Shown: positions 1 through 6,278, numbered from the stretch's first letter. The stretch is 15,629 nt of DNA from Lachnospiraceae bacterium (GCA_017476305.1 JAFVAA010000150.1:1-15629); one strand, 5' to 3'. The notes: generated by a model not told the origin, from the sequence alone. Program-made: numbers and translations.

Positions 1-520
1 CATTCAGATATTTTTTAGATATTGTTTTTGCGGGGCTATATTCCCTATTTTTCTCTCTATCATATAATATCTTAACAGTATTATAAGAATTTTCTGCTGT
101 AATATTACCATGTTTATCGATCTTGTAAGCGATGCGGGAATAATACCTCGTTGCTCCCCCACCCGTAAAATCATTCTCAATAACATTTAGCCCCTTTGAA
201 GATACTCCACTCAATGTTCCTCGTATTGGAATAACTTTATATTTGCCATCTACATGCATATATATATTTGACGAAAATGAATGAGCTCCCGACTGACCAG
301 ATGCAATGACATCCTTATGTCCATCTCCATTAATATCATGTACAAAAAATGTACTTGCGCCATATGGGAAACCTTGTTTTTTACTCTTTAAATACTTAGT
401 AAACTGTTTCTTTTCTGCCTTAGTTAATGTTGCTGCTTTTGCCTCACAAGTTCCTGCAAAAGTGAACACAATTACATATAACAACAGTAACACAACTGAA
501 ATAATTCCTCTTTTTCTCAT
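1..520 (-). CDS. Secreted protein with Ca-binding-like DxNGDG motif (3' end outside window)
   Basis: This frame is open from an ATG at 520 to the window edge, giving 173 codons with no stop. A good ribosome site (AAAGGAG) sits about 8 nt upstream of the ATG. Residues 1-28 form a signal peptide: MRKR, a long Leu/Val core, then a CEAKA region likely to be cleaved. The mature part contains FFVHDINGDGHKDVI (about residues 58-72), the Asp/Asn/Gly loop typical of FG-GAP/VCBS-like or EF-hand-like calcium-binding repeats in exported proteins. A Gly-rich, beta-looking region follows. The protein should act outside the membrane. I do not recognise a specific family and no catalytic motif is visible. 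It follows two other small exported-protein frames on the same strand, so this looks like a cluster of cell-surface genes. The gene is surely coding; its function is unknown. Confidence 0.8.
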   Translation of the reverse strand, partial: MRKRGIISVVLLLLYVIVFTFAGTCEAKAATLTKAEKKQFTKYLKSKKQGFPYGASTFFVHDINGDGHKDVIASGQSGAHSFSSNIYMHVDGKYKVIPIRGTLSGVSSKGLNVIENDFTGGGATRYYSRIAYKIDKHGNITAENSYNTVKILYDREKNREYSPAKTISKKYLN

Positions 521-677
521 CTTTCACTCTCCTTTACTTTCATCCAATCCTCCCAATATAACAATTGAGTAGCATAGCGCTAGGTGACAATTCCTGTTCC
601 AGTAAATATCTCCCCATTACTCAGACGTTCACATTGACAGATACACTCATTTATGATAGCTATTGATGTTTATATAA

Positions 678-1076
678 TTACTCCTCAACTTTGATAATTT
701 TTGTTTTACTCCAGGGACCGTATTTCTTCTTACCCTTGACAATCTTGTATGCTCTTACCTTAATCTTGATAGTTGTCTTAATCTCTCCACCAGTCTCATA
801 GGAGCGTTTTTTGGTAAAGTTTGAAAATGTATACCATTCATTCATCTCATTATGTGACTCTTTAACCTGATATCCCTTGGCGCCATGAACCTTTGACCAT
901 TTTAGCTTATAGTTGACCCCTGTAACAGTAGGTTCTACCCATTTATTTACTTTTGTGATGGTCACTTTTTTAAGACCATTCTTTTTAGATGCTGCCGAGA
1001 CAGGAGTTGCAGCAAAAAGGATAACTAGTGTTAATGCAAATAAAAAGGATAATAATTGTCTATGTGTTTTTTTCAT
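678..1076 (-). CDS. Small secreted fibronectin-III-like domain protein
   Basis: The product has 132 residues. Residues 1-28 are a signal peptide ending in VSA-A. Residues 35 to the end form one lysine-rich beta-sandwich-like domain. Its signatures are KLKWSKVHGAKGYQVK (about 57-72), a central aromatic strand (EWYTFSNF) and IKVRAYKIVKGKKKYGPWSK near the C-terminus. This W-K-V-x-G-A-x-G-Y-x-V and R-A-Y-K pattern is the Fn3-like module repeated in Lachnospiraceae surface proteins; here only one copy is present. The ribosome site GGAGG lies 12 nt before the ATG, slightly far. The next upstream frame on this strand is the truncated 48-codon secreted peptide ending 47 bp before this start, so co-transcription is likely. 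The role is probably extracellular binding. No sortase, dockerin or SLH anchor is seen. Confidence 0.8.
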   Translation of the reverse strand: MKKTHRQLLSFLFALTLVILFAATPVSAASKKNGLKKVTITKVNKWVEPTVTGVNYKLKWSKVHGAKGYQVKESHNEMNEWYTFSNFTKKRSYETGGEIKTTIKIKVRAYKIVKGKKKYGPWSKTKIIKVEE

Positions 1077-1123
1077 AATAATATAATACCTCCATTTACC
1101 TACTTTAACTATAATATTTTTTG

Positions 1124-1270
1124 CTATTTAGTTATAATCCTTGGATTATTTACTGTTGCAGCCGCCTTAACCTGTAATGTACTTGTAGCCACACCGCCAA
1201 ACATGGATAACGACATTGCAAATGCCATAACAAGCGACATTATCCTTACTTTTTTTCTCTTGTTTCTCAT
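1124..1270 (-). pseudogene. 48-codon secreted-protein remnant (signal peptide, then stop)
   Basis: An ATG at 1270 with ribosome site AAGGAGG about 11 nt upstream opens a 48-residue frame. It has a basic start (MRNKRKKVR), a hydrophobic core rich in Met/Ala/Leu, and a cleavage region VKAAA. Only ATVNNPRIITK remains before a TAG stop. From memory, several Lachnospiraceae secreted proteins continue from an NPRI segment just after the signal peptide into a large domain. The simplest reading is therefore the 5' stump of such a gene, with the rest deleted. The Fn3-like gene begins 47 bp downstream and is in a different unit. Alternatively it is a real secreted peptide of about 11 residues. The coding start is convincing; its status is uncertain. 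Confidence 0.55.
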
Positions 1271-1310
1271 TTTCTTTTCATCCTCCTTATTTTCTATGTA
1301 TAATTATAAA

Positions 1311-1425
1311 TAACCGGGTAGGAAGGAGTGCCTAACCCCCGTCCTCTCACACCACCGCTCATGCAGTTCTGCACGCAACGGTTCGGTTGTTCAAAGATGT
1401 GCCTATGTCTTGCCAATTCATACAT
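1311..1425 (-). mobile_element. 3'-terminal remnant of a group II intron (domains V-VI)
   Basis: Read on the minus strand, 1352-1384 folds as a domain V-like hairpin: GAACCG, TTGCGTGCA, loop GAAC, TGCATGAGCGGT. It is followed by GGTGGTGTGAGAGGACGG, a string I recognise from the 3' end of bacterial group II introns. A domain VI-like hairpin comes next (GGGGGTTAGG, loop CACT, CCTTCC, then TACCCGGTT) and ends near 1311. No reverse transcriptase frame is present: the M48 peptidase gene stop lies only about 20 bp beyond the left limit given. This is therefore a 5'-truncated intron fragment, incapable of movement. Its 3' end falls about 20 bp upstream of the ribosome site of the truncated secreted-protein gene. 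Confidence 0.72.
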
Positions 1426-1447
1426 TGGAATCGACCGGCAAATAATA

Positions 1448-2635
1448 CTATTTTACAATTTTAGTCCCACATTTACCACAAAATGATGCATCATCTTTAA
1501 CTTCTTCTCCACAATTCGGGCATATAGATTTTTCAAGTTTTACTTCAACTGCACTTCCACATTTAGTGCAAAACTTTTCGTTGCCAGATAAATCCGTACC
1601 ACATGAGGAACACTTTATAACATTATTCAATACTGCTTTGTTAGTTCCTGTACTATCAAATCCAGCTGCTGCAACTGGCTGTGGTTGAGGCTTCACAACT
1701 GCACTAACAGATTGAGCACCATAACTTTGTGTTGAAGAAGCGCCACTACCATAAGACGAACGATAGCTTGCACCCAGCTCCTGCAGCTTGGCAATTCTGT
1801 CATCTTTGTCTGGATGAGTACTCTCCAATGTAGCAAATAATCCTTTTGCCCCGGAATGTTCAAATGAGTCCAGTAAAACGCACAAGCTGTCACCATATCC
1901 CAGATTAAATGAAAATTCATCGGCTTCAAATTCATTTGAGCGACTCGACTTCATTACCAATGCAGTACCTATTTTTGTCCATACCCACATTAATCCATCA
2001 ACAAAAATTAGCGTTAAAGTGGATTTAATTAACGATTTTAAGCCTTCATCCACGAACGAACAAATAATCCCTGCTATGATGATGAAAAACTTAATAATTG
2101 TAATAATTGCTGTAACAATAAAGTTACCAACTGTTACAACTAAAATAAGGTCTGTATCTTTATGAGCCAAATGTCCAAACTCATGTCCCAAAGCAGCTTT
2201 TATCTGATCTTCGGGCACATGCAAAAGACCTTCTGTTACACATATAGTTTTTCTACCAGTTGCAAAAGCATTCGGATCCTCATCTCCATTAATAAATAAT
2301 TGAACATCATCTGGTATTGAAGGATCCAGTTTCTTAGCCTTTTCGTATACCTCTCTGAATATTGGCTCAATAAAATTAATCTGTTCAACTCGTTTTATCT
2401 CACGACAACCAGTTTGAAGTCTTAATATAGCTTCGCCAATTGGTGATAACGCTATCAAAAGAGAAATTGCATATAAAACTATTCCAATCAAAAATGCTAG
2501 CCAATATGGATTGTCATACTGCGCAAATAACATTTGAATAACACCGCCGATTACAAAAACATTAAGCACAAGATATATCAAAACTGGTATATTTGATTTT
2601 CTTGTCATTCTTTTCAAAAAGTCAATTAGATACAT
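1448..2635 (-). CDS. Membrane M48 family metallopeptidase with C-terminal zinc ribbons
   Basis: The product is a 395-residue zinc protease of the M48 (HtpX/Ste24-like) type. HEFGH at residues 151-155 supplies two zinc-ligand histidines and the catalytic glutamate. The NEFEAD segment (E235) supplies the third ligand, and the conserved STHPDKDDRI follows. Membrane segments lie at about 16-38, 45-63 and a hairpin at 163-194, so it sits in the cytoplasmic membrane with its active site inside. A linker rich in Ser, Ala, Gln and Pro (about 290-330) leads to two CxxC...CxxC zinc ribbons (C342/C345/C356/C359 and C372/C375/C386/C389), an addition that plain HtpX lacks. Start choice: AGGAGG lies 6 nt before the ATG at 2635, inside the longer frame that begins at 2653, so 2635 is preferred. 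The likely role is membrane protein quality control or processing; the substrate is unknown. Confidence 0.92.
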   Translation of the reverse strand: MYLIDFLKRMTRKSNIPVLIYLVLNVFVIGGVIQMLFAQYDNPYWLAFLIGIVLYAISLLIALSPIGEAILRLQTGCREIKRVEQINFIEPIFREVYEKAKKLDPSIPDDVQLFINGDEDPNAFATGRKTICVTEGLLHVPEDQIKAALGHEFGHLAHKDTDLILVVTVGNFIVTAIITIIKFFIIIAGIICSFVDEGLKSLIKSTLTLIFVDGLMWVWTKIGTALVMKSSRSNEFEADEFSFNLGYGDSLCVLLDSFEHSGAKGLFATLESTHPDKDDRIAKLQELGASYRSSYGSGASSTQSYGAQSVSAVVKPQPQPVAAAGFDSTGTNKAVLNNVIKCSSCGTDLSGNEKFCTKCGSAVEVKLEKSICPNCGEEVKDDASFCGKCGTKIVK

Positions 2636-2677
2636 ATTTGTCCTCCTCATCATTTATAGACTCTCGGAATCTCTTAC

Positions 2678-2694
2678 CCCCATAAACAATGGGG
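2678..2694 (+). terminator. Hairpin CCCCAT/ATGGGG with T-run
   Basis: A perfect 6-bp stem (CCCCAT, loop AAACA, ATGGGG) is followed on the plus strand by TTTT. No plus-strand gene ends here, so it may be a chance terminator-like fold or part of the leader of the M48 gene transcribed from the other strand. Confidence 0.35.
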
Positions 2695-2723
2695 TTTTGA
2701 GACTCCATTTTTCCCTGCTATAA

Positions 2724-2753
2724 CCACCTGCAAAGCATATGCCTTGTAGGTAG
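2724..2753. repeat. Palindromic repeat, CTACCTG-type
   Basis: This imperfect palindrome has 13-bp arms (10 of 13 paired) around ATAT: CCACCTGCAAAGC and GCCTTGTAGGTAG. It is nested in a wider inverted repeat, TTTCCCTG at 2710-2717 with CAGGGAAA at 2761-2768. It is clearly related to the perfect palindrome at 4350-4379. It lies between the M41 remnant and the M48 gene. Confidence 0.7.
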
Positions 2754-2781
2754 TAATTAACAGGGAAAGCAATTACTTATA

Positions 2782-3187
2782 TTATTGTTTTCTCACATAC
2801 CCATCATCCTCTATCAATTCCCCGTTGCGTGCATTTTTTGAAAGTATATCACAACAATTGTTCTCATCAGTATCATATCACCATACTCTAAACGCCTTCC
2901 CCCCACGGGAAATCACTGTAGCATAATCCGGATAAAACATCTCCCCGGACAAGAACCCCATCAGTGCATGACCTGCCTCATGATATGCGGTTTGCTTAAT
3001 TTCTTCTGTATCAACACTTGAGGTATTATTTTTTAATCCATAATAATATTCCTCAAAACATTCATAGAGGAAGCCGTAATCCACTTCCCGGCGTTTCATA
3101 ACCGCCTGTGACATCGTGTAATTAATGACATTCCTTTCATAAATCTCCCCAACTTGTTGTGCTTAAATTTCTAAGCTTCTTAAACAT
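2782..3187 (-). pseudogene. FtsH-like (M41) peptidase fragment, frameshifted and interrupted by TGA
   Basis: The core frame (ATG at 3114, stop at 2878) encodes 78 residues with AYHEAGHALMGFLSG and ATVISRGG, the zinc-site and downstream strand of M41/FtsH proteases. Three details suggest a broken, once longer gene. First, the same frame is open upstream to 3162 (AQQVGEIYERNVINYT). Second, a start with a strong ribosome site (AAGGAG, ATG at 3187) opens a 16-codon frame that ends by TGA at 3137 and would join the core frame with one frameshift near the GGGG run. Third, after the TGA at 2878 the frame stays open for 31 more codons to 2782, and the FtsH pattern RG-x-A-x-x-V-x-x-Y-x-x-E seems to run across the stop. 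No AAA ATPase domain is present. Either a decayed gene or a small stand-alone M41-like protein. Confidence 0.65.
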
Positions 3188-3240
3188 TTTTTCATCTCCT
3201 TATTTCTTTTGTACCTTTCGTATAAATAGTAGTGTCAAGT

Positions 3241-3447
3241 TTATGAGTAACATATCCTATGTTGTTTGGTAATAACATGTCCTGTATATAAATTTTTTCC
3301 TATTACATCGATTGTATCTGCTACACAATGATATTCAGGACTGTTGTTTAAATCCAATTCCTCGGCTTCTAATAATAGATCTTGTAAAAATTTAGGGATA
3401 GGAAAGTTTATAGTAATATCATTTTGTATCCAATGAAACTGTTTCAT
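3241..3447 (-). CDS. Small hypothetical protein (68 aa)
   Basis: The ATG at 3447 is preceded by AAAGGTGG at about 9 nt, an acceptable ribosome site. The product is soluble, with an acidic middle: FPIPKFLQDLLLEAEELDLNN, then HCVADTIDVIGKNLY and GHVITKQ near the end. There is no signal peptide, membrane segment or metal site. Similar short proteins, as I recall them, end in an ITxxQWDxLxxRY-like segment. Here the reading ends in QHRICYS, and shifting frame at this point gives DMLLINL, so the C-terminus may be altered by an indel. The gene lies upstream of the M41 remnant and its stop is about 50 bp before that frame's start. Function unknown. Confidence 0.55.
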   Translation of the reverse strand: MKQFHWIQNDITINFPIPKFLQDLLLEAEELDLNNSPEYHCVADTIDVIGKNLYTGHVITKQHRICYS

Positions 3448-3582
3448 TAATATCGTCCACCTTTCTTCGTGTTCATTAATTGGACAAGAACTATCATACC
3501 GCTATAGCCGTTCTTTGTAAAAGAATCCCGAAAGAAAAAATATCTGACCACCCTCAGAATTATCCATAGATGGTCTAATATG

Positions 3583-3664
3583 ATTATTAGTTAATTTTTC
3601 ACAGATTATATGGTGTATGAGGCAAAGCCTTAAAATCTTATTTTTTATGTAATCAAAAATGTCC
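3583..3664. repeat. Dispersed repeat copy A (diverged)
   Basis: This copy shares the order AT-rich stretch, ATTATATGG, hairpin, then TGTAATCAAAAATG with the copies at 4241-4340 and 5151-5271. The hairpin is AGGC-AAA-GCCT here, against GGGG-TGAAA-CCCC in the others: the sequence has changed but the pairing is kept. The ATCAAAAATG arm supplies the stop codon of the 37-residue frame that ends at 3653. Confidence 0.6.
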
Positions 3665-3766
3665 CTTTCTCTTATAGCGAAAGTTGTAGTAATTAACATA
3701 CAACTGCAATTTCAGAATGCTAAAATACCACTTAATCATAGCAAAAAGGATAAATAAGGTCTTCAT
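3653..3766 (-). CDS. 37-residue small membrane-type peptide
   Basis: An ATG at 3766 with an excellent ribosome site (GAAAGGAG, 9 nt upstream) opens a frame of 37 residues. It starts MKTLFILFAMIKWYFSILKL, a single hydrophobic segment, and ends in a basic tail (FRYKRKGHF). The stop TGA lies inside the palindromic arm of repeat copy A. Such a peptide could sit in the membrane with a basic tail inside the cell, as small regulatory or toxin-like peptides do, but nothing shows its role. It is short, and the start signal is the main support. Alternatively the repeat truncated a longer gene, because the last residues are encoded by repeat DNA. Confidence 0.5.
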   Translation of the reverse strand: MKTLFILFAMIKWYFSILKLQLYVNYYNFRYKRKGHF

Positions 3767-3798
3767 AAGTGATTTCTCCTTTCAGATAAGCATAAGGA

Positions 3799-3840
3799 CT
3801 ACCCACGGAACATTCCGTGGATAGCCTGTGACAAGGTCAC
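3799..3840. repeat. Two adjacent palindromes after the zinc-binding protein gene
   Basis: CTACCCACGGAA and TTCCGTGGATAG flank CA at 3799-3824 (11 of 12 bp paired). GTGAC-AAG-GTCAC follows at 3828-3840 and overlaps the stop codon of the gene 3837-4310. The CTACC...TAG edges resemble the palindromes at 2724 and 4350. It could act as an mRNA 3' stabiliser or weak terminator; it lacks a T-run. Confidence 0.55.
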
Positions 3841-4310
3841 GAGTCAAACGAAGTACCACAAATAGAGCACTGTTCTTCAATACTCCACATGTGTCCAATT
3901 GGCACAAATACCTGAATATGCTGATGTTTATGTTTTGGCATATCTCTGTGAAGTGATGCATGATCTAAATAATAAAGAATGGTCTTAGTAAGGTCTTCAT
4001 TTGTATAACTCATAGCCTCAGTCACTGGTATAGGTTTAGTTATTGCAACAGTATCACATTTTCGACAAGTTATTTTTGCAAGAAACAGATGTTCTTCATA
4101 TAAATCAAAAAACTGTTCTTCAGAAATACGAATATCTGAGTGAAATGTAAGTCTCCAGTCGTGGTTACAAGTTGGACAAAGGTCACTATCGTGCTTACAT
4201 TCTTCTACAACTTCTTCAACAGTCTTCTTTTCTTCTGTCTCATTTTTGACGTAGTCAAAAATGTGTATATAACCTTTGAAAATACTAATAATTTTTATTA
4301 TTATTTTCAA
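3837..4310 (-). CDS. Cysteine-rich putative zinc-binding protein, 5' end overlaps a repeat
   Basis: The frame is 157 codons from a TTG at 4310; no in-frame ATG exists before the conserved-looking part. Three CxxC pairs are seen: CPTC at 45-48, CRKC at 82-85 and CSIC at 148-151. With the many histidines (KHKHQHIQ near 127-134) they suggest one or more structural zinc sites. The start of the protein is acidic (EEKKTVEEVVEE). There is no signal peptide. The first 25 codons, including HIFDYVKN, are encoded by repeat copy B, and no ribosome site precedes the TTG. The true start may therefore be a non-ATG codon further in, or the original 5' end was replaced by the repeat. Coding from about 4235 to the stop looks real. 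Function unknown. Confidence 0.5.
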   Translation of the reverse strand: MKIIIKIISIFKGYIHIFDYVKNETEEKKTVEEVVEECKHDSDLCPTCNHDWRLTFHSDIRISEEQFFDLYEEHLFLAKITCRKCDTVAITKPIPVTEAMSYTNEDLTKTILYYLDHASLHRDMPKHKHQHIQVFVPIGHMWSIEEQCSICGTSFDS

Positions 4311-4340
4311 AAATTATATGGGGTACGGGGTGAAACCCCG
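4241..4340. repeat. Dispersed repeat copy B
   Basis: The order on the plus strand is a palindrome (CATTTTTGA, CGTAG, TCAAAAATG, 4241-4263), then TGTATATAACC, an AT-rich stretch, TCAAAAATTATATGG, and the hairpin CGGGG-TGAAA-CCCCG at 4326-4340. The same modules occur in copy C at 5151-5271. Part of this copy is read as the N-terminus of the gene 3837-4310. Confidence 0.75.
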
Positions 4341-4349
4341 AAAGGTAAA

Positions 4350-4379
4350 CTACCTGTAAGGCGTATGCCTTACAGGTAG
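4350..4379. repeat. Perfect 13-bp-arm palindrome
   Basis: CTACCTGTAAGGC (4350-4362), loop GTAT, and GCCTTACAGGTAG (4367-4379) form a perfect inverted repeat 12 bp past the stop of the secreted protein gene 4392-5123. It has no T-run on either side, so it is not a classical terminator. It may work as a stem that ends or protects that transcript. It is related to the element at 2724-2753. Confidence 0.8.
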
Positions 4380-4391
4380 CAATGGGCTTAA

Positions 4392-5123
4392 TTACTTCCA
4401 GTTTTCTTTGGCACATATCTTAAAGCATTTCGGACATACCTTAACTACACCGTGGCTGAAGCAATAATGCCCACTCATATATGCAATACCGCAATCCCAA
4501 ACATAGTTGTGATTGCATTTTGAACTACCCTCTGAACCGTTAGGTATTGAGCGTACAATATGCTGTGCTAAAACATCAGTACGAAGTCCTAAGAAACCGT
4601 CACCGTCTTCTCCATAAAGGTCACTCCAAGGAATTTCCTCTACTTCATAAATAGGTGTACTTGAACTATCGCAAGCATATTTTGCAACATATGTGCCGTT
4701 TTTCTCAATGAATTGTACTCTCCAAACATCATCAAGTGAATAGTTTGTAGTGGTATCATTGACGGTACTGGTATTAGCCTTTATTGCAAATGTGACATTC
4801 TTAGACTTCTTGCCATATTTGATTGTAATTTTGCAAGAACCTGCTTTCTTTGCTGTAATCTTACCTGACTTGCTAACTTTGACATTCTTATTAGATGCCT
4901 TATACTTAGCCTTCTTGGTAACATCTTTCTTGCCACTCTTAACTCTTAACTGCAACTTCTGGCCCACCTTAAGAGTATTCTTCTTACTCATCTTCGTACC
5001 TGTAGCCTTATTAACCACTGTGATGGAAGTCTTACCCTTAGCCTCGGCAACTGTAGGTGTGAAACCTGTGATTACCATAGCCATAACCATAATTGTAACG
5101 ATTGTCTTCATAATGTTCTTCAT
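4392..5123 (-). CDS. Secreted BIG2 (Ig-like) protein with Cys-rich C-terminus
   Basis: The product has 243 residues. Residues 1-28 are a signal peptide ending AEA-K. Residues about 33-115 form a lysine-rich bacterial Ig-like (BIG2) domain: KYKASNKNVKVSKSGKITAKKAG followed by the closing KITIKYGKKSKNVTF. Residues 130-200 are a unique region with acidic turns. The last 42 residues hold a Cys/His cluster (C203, H205, C211, H219, C221, H224, C230, C233, C237), fit for disulfides or a metal site. The ribosome site GAGGT lies about 8 nt before the ATG. Upstream are repeat copy C and then the candidate invertible promoter 5332-5545, whose flipped orientation would point at this gene; that would make it a phase-variable surface factor. 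The Ig-like call is firm; the partner is unknown. Confidence 0.85.
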   Translation of the reverse strand: MKNIMKTIVTIMVMAMVITGFTPTVAEAKGKTSITVVNKATGTKMSKKNTLKVGQKLQLRVKSGKKDVTKKAKYKASNKNVKVSKSGKITAKKAGSCKITIKYGKKSKNVTFAIKANTSTVNDTTTNYSLDDVWRVQFIEKNGTYVAKYACDSSSTPIYEVEEIPWSDLYGEDGDGFLGLRTDVLAQHIVRSIPNGSEGSSKCNHNYVWDCGIAYMSGHYCFSHGVVKVCPKCFKICAKENWK

Positions 5124-5150
5124 AATAACTACCTCACTTTCTTAAATTAA

Positions 5151-5271
5151 AATTATTTTTTTCAAAAATTATATGGGGAATGGGGTGAAACCCCAAATTG
5201 CATTTTTGATGTAATCAAAAATGTCTATAACCCATTATAATAACTTAAATTATTATTTTTTTTCAAAAATT
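5151..5271. repeat. Dispersed repeat copy C
   Basis: Modules in order: TCAAAAATTATATGG, hairpin TGGGG-TGAAA-CCCCA (5181-5195), palindrome CATTTTTGA-TGTAA-TCAAAAATG (5201-5223), TGTCTATAACC, an AT-rich stretch, and TCAAAAATT again. It is close to copy B but in a circularly permuted order. It lies in the leader of the secreted protein gene 4392-5123, between that gene and the candidate switch. Confidence 0.75.
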
Positions 5272-5384
5272 CAATTAAGCAGGATCGGAAACGGAATGAC
5301 GATAAAAAGAAAATCCAGCTCCGATGTAAAGTCTCAAAAGTTGTACCTTTTGATAAATGCTATGTACTAAATAGAAGGTGAGAC

Positions 5385-5441
5385 ATGAAAGGAACTATCA
5401 TCGCAAAAAATGTAAAATCGAACAAAAGAAAATATTATTAA
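5385..5441 (+). CDS. 18-codon micro-frame inside the candidate switch
   Basis: An ATG at 5385 follows AAGGTGAG by about 2-5 nt and encodes MKGTIIAKNVKSNKRKYY before TAA. It could be a leader peptide or chance. There is no other support. Confidence 0.2.
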   Translation: MKGTIIAKNVKSNKRKYY

Positions 5442-5471
5442 TAGTTAATTGTTGATATATGTTTGTTCAAT

Positions 5472-5513
5472 TTGCACAATTTACTTGAAGATATTATTTT
5501 GGTAAAATACATT
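5472..5513 (+). promoter_or_regulatory. Rightward promoter-like boxes inside the candidate switch
   Basis: TTGCAC (5472-5477) and TATTTT (5495-5500) are spaced by 17 bp. A second possible pair is TTGAAG (5485-5490) with TACATT (5508-5513), also 17 bp apart. In the present orientation transcription would run into the 3' end of the recombinase gene on the opposite strand; after inversion it would run left toward the secreted protein gene starting at 5123. A weaker leftward pair (TTGTTC, 17 bp, GATGAT) also exists in the segment, so the OFF state is not certain. Confidence 0.4.
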
Positions 5514-5548
5514 TATTGTGGTATCAAAAGGTACACCTTATGATAGTT

Positions 5549-6181
<633 letters not shown>

Positions 6182-6191
6182 TTATCCAACA

Positions 6192-6231
6192 TAAAAACTG
6201 CCAGATAAGTTGCCACAACATACCTGACAGT
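6192..6231 (-). terminator. Terminator after the relaxase gene
   Basis: On the minus strand ACTGTCAGGTA and TATCTGGCAGT pair (9 of 11) around an inner GTTG-TGG-CAAC, followed by TTTTTAT. It lies about 50 bp past the relaxase stop and before the recombinase gene. Confidence 0.7.
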
Positions 6232-6278
6232 CCACATAAATTATTATGTTGCAATAAGGCATCCGCCCTACTTCTGTT

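Larger units (their letters stand above)
5332..5545. promoter_or_regulatory. Candidate invertible promoter switch with two serine-recombinase sites
   Basis: Two 24-bp sites face each other. The left site (5332-5355) has arms TCTCAAAAGTT and ACCTTTTGATA around GT. The right site (5522-5545), read on the minus strand, has arms TATCATAAGGT and ACCTTTTGATA around GT. Each is an imperfect palindrome of 11-bp arms around a two-base centre, the form of small serine recombinase crossover sites. The centres match only in inverted orientation, which predicts inversion of about 190 bp between 5343 and 5534. The right site ends 3 bp past the stop of the Hin-like recombinase gene. No long coding frame lies inside; rightward promoter-like boxes lie near the right site. 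It may instead be a resolvase binding region, but the inverted, matching centres argue for inversion. Confidence 0.65.

Noticed and set aside
4..186. 60-codon minus-strand frame at the left edge
   Set aside because: It is an out-of-frame shadow of the longer secreted-protein gene that runs from 520 off the edge.
3502..3699. 65-codon minus-strand frame starting MLITTTFAIRERD
   Set aside because: Much of it is repeat copy A, no ribosome site precedes it, and a better-supported small frame (3653-3766) overlaps its start.
4750..5145. 131-codon hydrophobic plus-strand frame
   Set aside because: It is the antisense of the lysine-rich secreted protein gene; AAG/AAA lysine codons read as Leu/Phe on the other strand.
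5332..5545. Terminal inverted repeats of an insertion sequence
   Set aside because: No transposase fits within 190 bp and no target duplication is seen. Each repeat is itself palindromic around a two-base centre, which fits recombinase crossover sites better.
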